A DNA stretch of 34,824 bases, from the NCBI GenBank assembly GCA_017550645.1, contig JAFZOI010000040.1:1-34824 (forward strand). The letters are read 5' to 3'. Positions within the stretch are counted from its first letter, which is position 1. Each line of letters opens with the position of its first letter. This document shows positions 30,004-34,824 of the stretch, piece by piece. A program made the translations under genes and the position numbers. Below the pieces are notes generated by a model. That model did not search any database and was not told the origin of the DNA. It worked only from the letters and a program-made list of their open reading frames with translations. The DNA comes from Oscillospiraceae bacterium. Lineage in GTDB: Bacteria; Bacillota; Clostridia; Oscillospirales; Oscillospiraceae.

Positions 30004-31377
30004 ATGGATAAGAATTCAATGTTTCAGACCCTCGCGCGCGACGCGAACGAGCGCGGCGCCTTCAACGGCGCGTGGCTCTACGCCGAGGGCGGCGAGATAG
30101 TCTCCAAGGGCGCGCTCGGCTTCCGCGACCCGGAGGGCACGCTCCCCGTGACGGAGGACACGGTCTTCCAGCTCGCCTCCGTGAGCAAGACGTTCACGTC
30201 GGCGGCGGTCCTGCTGACGGTGCGCCGCGGGCTGCTGAGCCTCGAGGACAAGCTCGGCAAATACTTCCCCGAGCTCCCCGCCTACGCGGACGTGACGATC
30301 CGTCAGCTCCTCAGCCACACGGGCGGCGTCCCCGACTATTTTGACGACGACGGCTGGTTCACCGACATATGGGAGAAGGAGCACCGCGTCCCCGGCAACG
30401 ACGAGATCGTCGACTTCCTGCGCGAGACGAAGCTCGGGCCGCTCTTCGCCCCGGGCGACGCCTTCGAGTACTCGAATACAGGCTACAACCTGCTCGCGCT
30501 GCTCGTCGAGCGCCTCAGCGGCGAGCCCTACGAGGAGTTCCTGCAGAAAAATATCTTCGAGCCCGCCGGCATGACGTCGACCCGCTCCGCGCACATACGC
30601 CGCGACGGCATACCCTTTGAAAATTTCGCCCGCGCCACGGTCATCGAGGACGGGAAGTACGTCGCCGACGTGGACTCCGAGGAGGACGGCGACGTCGTCG
30701 CCTTCGACGGCTTAAACGGCGACGACTACGTCTTTTCGACGGTTTTCGACATGCTCAAATGGGACAGAGCCCTGCGCGAGGGCAAGGTCCTGACCGCGGA
30801 GGAGCAGGCACTCGCCTACGCCCCCGCGAAGCTCAATTCCGGCAAGGACAGCGTCTACGACGAGGAGGAGGGCCTCAGCTACGGCCTCGGCTGGGCGACC
30901 GGGCGCGACGAAAAGCTCGGCCTCGTCGTCTCCCACAGCGGCGGCATGCCCGGCGTCGCGACATGGTTCGAGCGCTTTATAGACGCCGACCGGACGCTCG
31001 TCATCCTCACCAACCGCGACGGGCGCGACTACCGCGCCGTCATGAGCTACTTTGACGGCGTCGAGGCCGTCGCGCGCGACAGGGAGCCCGAGCCCGTCCG
31101 CACCGCGGAGGAGCTCGAGCTCAAGGACCCGGACAGGAGCCGCTGGCCGGACTTCTGCGGCGAGTACGAGCTCAATTACGACAGCTTCAAGCTCGAGAGG
31201 GTCTGGATGGAGGGCGACAAGCTCTTCGGCAAGGCCTCCAACGAGGACAGGGAGGGCTTCGTCTTCCGCCTCATCCCCGTCGCGGACGACCGCTTCGTCC
31301 GCAAGGACGGCATGGTCGAGCTCAAATTCGCCGACGGCTGCGTCATCCTCGACGGAGTCGAGTGCAAAAAGAAGTAA
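30004..31377 (+). CDS. Serine hydrolase, class C beta-lactamase fold
   Basis: A 457-residue protein with the beta-lactamase/D-alanyl-esterase fold: SVSK (Ser59, Lys62), LLSHTGG (103-109), YSN (157-159) and a late HSGG. After the catalytic domain (about 1-350) comes a C-terminal beta-rich domain of about 90 residues (FCGEYELNYDSFKLERVWME... GCVILDGVE), common in this family. No signal peptide, so it is cytosolic and more likely an esterase or peptidase than a resistance enzyme. AAGGAGG precedes the start. It is the last gene of the cluster and is a separate relative of the domain fused in the gene before it. Confidence 0.9.
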   Translation: MDKNSMFQTLARDANERGAFNGAWLYAEGGEIVSKGALGFRDPEGTLPVTEDTVFQLASVSKTFTSAAVLLTVRRGLLSLEDKLGKYFPELPAYADVTIRQLLSHTGGVPDYFDDDGWFTDIWEKEHRVPGNDEIVDFLRETKLGPLFAPGDAFEYSNTGYNLLALLVERLSGEPYEEFLQKNIFEPAGMTSTRSAHIRRDGIPFENFARATVIEDGKYVADVDSEEDGDVVAFDGLNGDDYVFSTVFDMLKWDRALREGKVLTAEEQALAYAPAKLNSGKDSVYDEEEGLSYGLGWATGRDEKLGLVVSHSGGMPGVATWFERFIDADRTLVILTNRDGRDYRAVMSYFDGVEAVARDREPEPVRTAEELELKDPDRSRWPDFCGEYELNYDSFKLERVWMEGDKLFGKASNEDREGFVFRLIPVADDRFVRKDGMVELKFADGCVILDGVECKKK

Positions 31378-31380
31378 AAC

Positions 31381-31633
31381 GGCTTCCCCTCGTGGGCGCC
31401 GCGGCTTTGCCACCTCATCCGGGTTCGCTGCGCTCACCCACCTTCCCCTCAAGGGGAAGGCATTGATACGCATCCCATTGGCTTCCCCTTGAGGGTAGCG
31501 AAGCGGCGCCGCGGTAGTGAATGACGTGCCGGGGGCACGTCAGAGCCGCGGCGTGACCGAGCCGCAGCGAGAAGCTGTCGAGCGTTAGCGAGACTGATGA
31601 GGTGGATATGGCTTCCCCCCGAGGGGGGAAGGC
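31381..31633. repeat. Family 2 intergenic repeats, two facing units
   Basis: The gap 31378-31740 has no intact gene. The unit 31381-31461 is in minus direction and matches 19504-19560. The unit 31481-31633 runs from GCTTCCCCTTGAGGG to CGAGGGGGGAAGGC and holds GTAGCGAAGCGGCGCCGCGG, a stem GACGTGCC/GGCACGTC, and GACTGATGAGGTGG. The second matches 10760-10885 reversed. Confidence 0.7.
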
Positions 31634-31656
31634 TTTGGGCGCGTCCCCGTCTCCGC

Positions 31657-31682
31657 GTAGGGAGCGACGCCCTCGTCGCTCC
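31657..31682 (+). repeat. GTAGGG variable-stem hairpin
   Basis: GTAG followed by a nine-pair stem (31661-31669 with 31674-31682) and loop CCCT. Same plan as the hairpins at 915, 8732 and 10692, but a different stem sequence. Confidence 0.6.
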
Positions 31683-31740
31683 GTTCCGAAAATAACAAAG
31701 CGCCCCTCGCCGTACGGCAGCCCCGCGTCCTTATTATCTC

Positions 31741-31821
31741 TTAACTTCTGCCCGGGATGCCCACCTCGCAGGGGACGGCGACCATGCACTTGGCGCAGTT
31801 GCCCTTGCCGGAGACGGCCAT
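31741..31821 (-). pseudogene. Fragment with a ferredoxin-like Cys motif
   Basis: A 26-codon reading frame whose product holds NCAKCMVAVPCEVGIP (Cys9, 12, 18) and ends GRS before the stop. The Cys pattern resembles the C-terminal iron-sulfur tail of some aldo/keto reductases and ferredoxins. There is no ribosome binding site, and the region upstream is the degV promoter, so this is probably the left-over 3' end of a lost gene. It could also be a chance ORF. Confidence 0.3.
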
Positions 31822-31842
31822 GAGCCCGCGCGGGCGTTGCAG

Positions 31843-31871
31843 TTGCGCGGCGGCGCGAGGCGTGGTAAAAT
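31843..31871 (+). promoter_or_regulatory. Likely degV promoter
   Basis: TTGCGC (31843-31848), 17-base spacer, TAAAAT (31866-31871), 41 bases before the start codon. Confidence 0.5.
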
Positions 31872-31911
31872 GTTCCCGTACCGCGTTTTTTGCTGAAAAG
31901 GAGGGTCGGCC

Positions 31912-32757
31912 ATGCCGGTCAAGATAACCTCGGACAGCACCTGCGACCTCTCGCGGGAGATACTCGAAAAATACGATATCGAGCTCCTCCCCATCCCCGT
32001 CACCCTCGGGGAGCGCACCGGGCTCGACGGCGTCGACGTCTCGCCGGACGACGTGTGCGCCTACGTCGCCGGGTCGGGGATGCTGCCCAAGACCACCGCC
32101 GTCAATCCCGCGGGCTACGCGGACTTTTTCCGCCCGTGGGTCGAGAAGGGCTGCGACGTCGTCCATTTCAGCCTCGGCGCGGGCTTCTCCTCCACCTACC
32201 GCAACGCCGTCCTCGCCGCGGAGGAGTTTGAAAACGTCTTCGTCGTCGATTCGGCGAACCTCTCGTCGGGTCAGGGGCTTCTCGTCGTGCTCGGCGCGGA
32301 GCTCGCCGCGCAGGGCAGGTCCGCCGAGGAGATACAGGCGATCTGCACGCAGACCGCGCCGCGCGTCGAGGCGAGCTTCGTCATAGACACCCTCGATTTT
32401 CTCTATAAGGGCGGCCGCTGCAGCGCGCTCGCCGCGTTCGGCGCGAACGTTTTGAAGATAAAGCCCTGCATCGAGGTCAGAGACGGCCTCATGACGCCGG
32501 CGAAGAAGTACCGCGGGCGCATCGACAAGGTCACTCTCGAATATGTCGACGACCGCCTCTTAGGGCGGGACGACATAGATAAGAGCCGCATCTTCGTGAC
32601 GCACACGCAGTGCCCGCGCGAGACCGTGGAGAAGGTCGTCGCGCGCGTAAAGGAGCTCGCTCCGGACGCCGGGGAGATACTCGAGACCGACGCCGGCGCG
32701 ACAGTCACGACCCACTGCGGCCCGAATACGCTCGGCGTTTTGTTCATACGCAAATGA
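31912..32757 (+). CDS. DegV family fatty-acid-binding protein
   Basis: A 281-residue cytosolic lipid-binding protein. DegV/FakB proteins hold a fatty acid and present it to a kinase (FakA) for use in phospholipids. Seen: SDSTCDL (7-13), TTAVNPAGY (61-69) and FSSTYRNA (92-99), the residues that cradle the carboxylate; DTLDFLYKGGRCS; and the C-terminal HCGPNTLGVLF. Length is normal for the family. GGAGGG lies six bases before the start. No FakA gene is in view, so it works with partners elsewhere. Confidence 0.95.
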   Translation: MPVKITSDSTCDLSREILEKYDIELLPIPVTLGERTGLDGVDVSPDDVCAYVAGSGMLPKTTAVNPAGYADFFRPWVEKGCDVVHFSLGAGFSSTYRNAVLAAEEFENVFVVDSANLSSGQGLLVVLGAELAAQGRSAEEIQAICTQTAPRVEASFVIDTLDFLYKGGRCSALAAFGANVLKIKPCIEVRDGLMTPAKKYRGRIDKVTLEYVDDRLLGRDDIDKSRIFVTHTQCPRETVEKVVARVKELAPDAGEILETDAGATVTTHCGPNTLGVLFIRK

Positions 32758-32767
32758 GCCCATCGAC

Positions 32768-32794
32768 GCTCCCGCTGAGCTTTTCCGCGGGAGC
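32768..32794 (+). terminator. Hairpin after degV
   Basis: An eight-pair stem GCTCCCGC/GCGGGAGC (32768-32775 with 32787-32794) ten bases past the stop codon, followed by only TTTC. Probably a modest terminator. Confidence 0.55.
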
Positions 32795-32821
32795 TTTCGC
32801 ATAAAGCGGCGCGCCGCCGCC

Positions 32822-32882
32822 TTGCATCGACTGCGCTGCGGTGGTATAATGTTCGCGGGAAGGCTCGAGCTTTCCCGCGAAC
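32822..32882 (+). promoter_or_regulatory. Promoter with start-site palindrome for the ferredoxin gene
   Basis: TTGCAT (32822-32827), 17-base spacer, TATAAT (32845-32850), followed immediately by a 32-base near-perfect palindrome (32851-32882; arms GTTCGCGGGAA/TTCCCGCGAAC around GCTCGAGC). The palindrome covers the transcript start, so it is either an operator or a stable 5'-end hairpin in the mRNA. Confidence 0.7.
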
Positions 32883-32917
32883 AGGCGTTCAGGACGCCGT
32901 ATCATGGAGGTGACGAT

Positions 32918-33115
32918 ATGCGTCAGGTCGGGAGCATAGACGTGGTCAGGTGCATGATGTGCCGCACGTGCGTGGCGCTCTGCCCGGGCGAAGCGATAGA
33001 CTTCGACAAGGTCGGATATTGCTACAAGGTCAACGAGGAAAAGTGCATAGGCTGCGGCAAATGCATCAAGTTCTGCCCCTACGGAGCAACTTCGCTCGAG
33101 CAGCGGGAGGACTGA
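32918..33115 (+). CDS. Small two-cluster [4Fe-4S] ferredoxin
   Basis: A 65-residue ferredoxin with two cluster motifs: Cys12, 15, 18, 22 (CMMCRTCVALCP) and Cys43, 46, 49, 53 (CIGCGKCIKFCPYG). It carries low-potential electrons in the cytosol. The start at 32918 follows GGAGGTGACGAT; the longer frame upstream runs through the promoter palindrome and is not used. No redox partner gene is adjacent, so the partner is unknown. The next gene, 50 bases on, may share the transcript. Confidence 0.92.
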   Translation: MRQVGSIDVVRCMMCRTCVALCPGEAIDFDKVGYCYKVNEEKCIGCGKCIKFCPYGATSLEQRED

Positions 33116-33165
33116 CGGACGCGGAGCCGCGGCGATCATAAGTTAAGAAAGGCAGGTTGGCAGAC

Positions 33166-33429
33166 ATGGCGTTGAAGGATGAATGGAAAGAGACGGGCAA
33201 GGGCCTCGGCGACGCGTTCAAGGGGCTTGCCAAGAACGTCGGGCGCAGCGTCAAGACCGGGCTCGACATAGACAACGACGACGAGTCCAACGTCTTCAGC
33301 GACGGAAGCTGGCGCGAGACGGGCAAGGGCCTCGGGCAGGCCTTCAAGGGCCTCGCCAAGAGCATCGTCGACTCCGCCGAGGAGGGCCTCGACAAGCTCG
33401 ACGGCGACGAAAAGAAAGACGAGAAATAA
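33166..33429 (+). CDS. Small protein of two tandem repeats (ETGKGLG-AFKGLAK)
   Basis: An 87-residue charged protein made of two copies of a repeat of about 30 residues: KDEWKETGKGLGDAFKGLAK (from 4) and DGSWRETGKGLGQAFKGLAK (from about 46), each followed by a helix with S-x(5)-GLD. The ends are acidic and lysine-rich. The repeats look like amphipathic helices. No signal peptide and no known function. The ATG at 33166 is preferred to a TTG at 33157, since the GCAGG site lies nine bases ahead of the ATG and too close to the TTG. It may be co-transcribed with the ferredoxin. Confidence 0.75.
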   Translation: MALKDEWKETGKGLGDAFKGLAKNVGRSVKTGLDIDNDDESNVFSDGSWRETGKGLGQAFKGLAKSIVDSAEEGLDKLDGDEKKDEK

Positions 33430-33442
33430 GACCCCGTATTAA

Positions 33443-33588
33443 GCCTCCCCTGCGTAAGGGGAGGTGGTTGAGCGAAGCGAAACCGGAAGGGTCGTACCGG
33501 CGCATTTGCGGGGTGCAATTCCCGAATTTGCGTTGCGACGACCCTTCAGTCAGCCTCCGGCTGACAGCTCCCCTTACGCAGGGGAGCC
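33443..33588. repeat. Family 1 repeat unit
   Basis: Left end GCCTCCCCTGCGTAAGGGGAGG, body with GGAAGGGTCGT and its inverse ACGACCCTTC, a variable stem TCAGCC-TCC-GGCTGA (33550-33564), and right end CTCCCCTTACGCAGGGGAGCC. It lies in the gap between the small repeat protein and the MFS gene. A long ORF reading through it into the MFS frame is repeat translation. Confidence 0.85.
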
Positions 33589-33628
33589 AACGCCGGGGGC
33601 GCAGTCGTGCGTTTTATCGGGAGCTAAT

Positions 33629-34822
33629 ATGACCAAACTCAGACAGATATTCCGCCCCGGGACGAGCTACCGGGCGTTTCTTTTATCCGTGCTGATGATG
33701 GGCCTCGCGCTGGGGCTTTATAAGGGCGTGCTCGACAACTACCTCGCGGAGATCGTCTCCATGGGCGAATTCGAGCGCGGCGTATCCGAGTTTTTCCGCG
33801 AGCTGCCCGGCCTCGTGCTGGTCTTCCTGCTCGCAGCGCTCTACCTGCTGAGCGCGGAGAGCATATACAAGATAGGCTCGGCCGTCCTGCTCGTCGGCAT
33901 GGCGATGCACGCCGCCGTCCCGCCCGGGCGCGCGCTCATAACGCTCGCCATATGCGTCTACTCGCTCGGCGAGCACATCCAGCTCGGCCTCAAGAGCACG
34001 CTCGCCCTGAGCTACTCAAACGAGGGGCGCGGCGGCGAGGCGCTCGGCACGCAGAGCGCGTTCCAGCAGATAGGCACGCTCGTCGGCTACGCCGCGATAA
34101 TCGTGCTCTTTCTCTTCGCCCCGCAGGTGCAAAAGACGTACCGCTGCGTCTTCCTCGCCGCGACGGTCGTCACGGCGGTCGGCGGGATCGTCTCCCTGCG
34201 CATCAGGGGCCGCAGCAGCACCGACAGCGCGCATCGGCGCTTTTATTTCCACAGGAAATTCACCAAATACTACTTCCTCGAGGTCTTTTACGGCGCGCGC
34301 AAGCAGGTCTTTCTGACCTTCGGGCCGTACGTCCTCATCCTCTTTTACGGCGCGGGCCCGGGGACGATAAGCCTGCTCTTCGCCGTCTCGGCGGTCTGCG
34401 GCTTTATCGCGTCGCCCATCGTCGGGCGCATCATCGACAAGCTCGGCTACAAGGTCGTCATGGTCGCGGACACGCTCATCCTCGTCGTCGTCTGCTTCTT
34501 CTACGGCTTCGCGCACCATCTGTTCCCGAAGAACATCGCGTTTCTCGTCTGCTGCGTCAACTACGTGCTCGATTCGATAATCTCGCTGGCCTCGATGGCC
34601 TCGAACGTCTACGTGCAGGACCTCTCGGACTCCAACGAGGAGCTGCAGGCGACGATCTCGACGGGCATCAGCGTAAACCACCTCATAACGATACTCATCG
34701 CGCTCTTCGGCGGCTGGATATGGAAGACGCTCGGCATAGAGACGCTCTTCATCCTCTCGGCGATACTCGGCCTGTGCAACAGCGCCTACGCCGCCTCGAT
34801 AAAGACGAAAAAGAAAGCATGA
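33629..34822 (+). CDS. MFS transporter
   Basis: A 397-residue major facilitator protein with about eleven to twelve membrane segments. The start at 33629 (MTKLRQIFRPGTSYRAFLL) has GGGAG upstream; the longer frame passes through the repeat. A central cytosolic loop (about residues 190-215, RIRGRSSTDSAHRRFYFHRK) divides the halves, and GRIIDKLGYKVVMVADTL in the second half is the usual loop motif (G-x-x-x-D-K-x-G). The C-terminal SIKTKKKA is basic. Substrate not predictable. The gene is complete, ending two bases before the window edge. Confidence 0.88.
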   Translation: MTKLRQIFRPGTSYRAFLLSVLMMGLALGLYKGVLDNYLAEIVSMGEFERGVSEFFRELPGLVLVFLLAALYLLSAESIYKIGSAVLLVGMAMHAAVPPGRALITLAICVYSLGEHIQLGLKSTLALSYSNEGRGGEALGTQSAFQQIGTLVGYAAIIVLFLFAPQVQKTYRCVFLAATVVTAVGGIVSLRIRGRSSTDSAHRRFYFHRKFTKYYFLEVFYGARKQVFLTFGPYVLILFYGAGPGTISLLFAVSAVCGFIASPIVGRIIDKLGYKVVMVADTLILVVVCFFYGFAHHLFPKNIAFLVCCVNYVLDSIISLASMASNVYVQDLSDSNEELQATISTGISVNHLITILIALFGGWIWKTLGIETLFILSAILGLCNSAYAASIKTKKKA

Positions 34823-34824
34823 AC

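Noticed and set aside
33464..34822. MFS start at 33464 inside the repeat
   Set aside because: The added residues are repeat translation; the ATG at 33629 has GGGAG upstream and begins a normal MFS N-terminus.

Overview
The window looks like a chromosomal stretch from an uncultured, GC-rich, probably gut-dwelling Clostridia (Firmicutes) bacterium. The evidence is strong AGGAGG ribosome binding sites, sigma-A style promoters (TTGACA/TATAAT), a CIRCE element ahead of a small heat-shock gene, an SLH-anchored surface protein, a BlaI/M56 pair, DegV, two-cluster ferredoxins and short lipoprotein signal peptides. No rRNA, tRNA, CRISPR array or complete insertion sequence was seen. The assignment rests on gene content only.

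Layout. 1-903 is the 3' part of a sugar-type (RbsC-like) ABC permease. 1128-3023 (minus) holds a lipoprotein and a secreted Amidase_6 protein; the amidase gene looks lower in GC than its surroundings. 3509-5589 (minus) is an MBL hydrolase plus Fe-alcohol dehydrogenase operon, divergent from an SDR dehydrogenase (5761). 6669-8593 holds two coupled unknown membrane proteins and a tyrosine phosphatase. 9035-10408 holds a DUF937 protein and a CIRCE-controlled Hsp20. 11003-17567 (minus) is a complete transcription unit: promoter, cobalamin riboswitch, intrinsic terminator, NEAT-like membrane-anchored surface protein, BtuF-like lipoprotein, FecCD permease, ATPase with a C-terminal extension, SLH surface protein, terminator. 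17751-19469 is a BlaI repressor and M56 sensor with two operator dyads. 19655-25591 holds an esterase, two paralogous membrane proteins, a DUF559 nuclease gene flanked by copies of a repeat, and a flavoprotein/ferredoxin pair. 25962-31377 is a cluster of GNAT acetyltransferases and serine beta-lactamase-fold proteins behind a structured leader with a tiny ORF. 31912-34822 holds DegV, a ferredoxin, a two-repeat small protein and an MFS transporter.

Two themes stand out. First, the riboswitch-controlled operon has the parts of a Gram-positive surface relay like the Isd haem system (membrane-anchored NEAT-like protein, S-layer-type anchored multi-domain protein, lipoprotein receptor, ABC importer), but its switch reads cobalamin. 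I propose a corrinoid-capture relay. Second, many intergenic gaps are built from a few mosaic repeat families whose hairpin stems differ between copies while pairing is kept. One family brackets the DUF559 nuclease gene and supplies its stop codon, which suggests a REP/RAYT-like link between nuclease and repeat.

Most other sequence is ordinary metabolism and stress functions. Many long ORFs in other frames are shadows caused by high GC and were left out.
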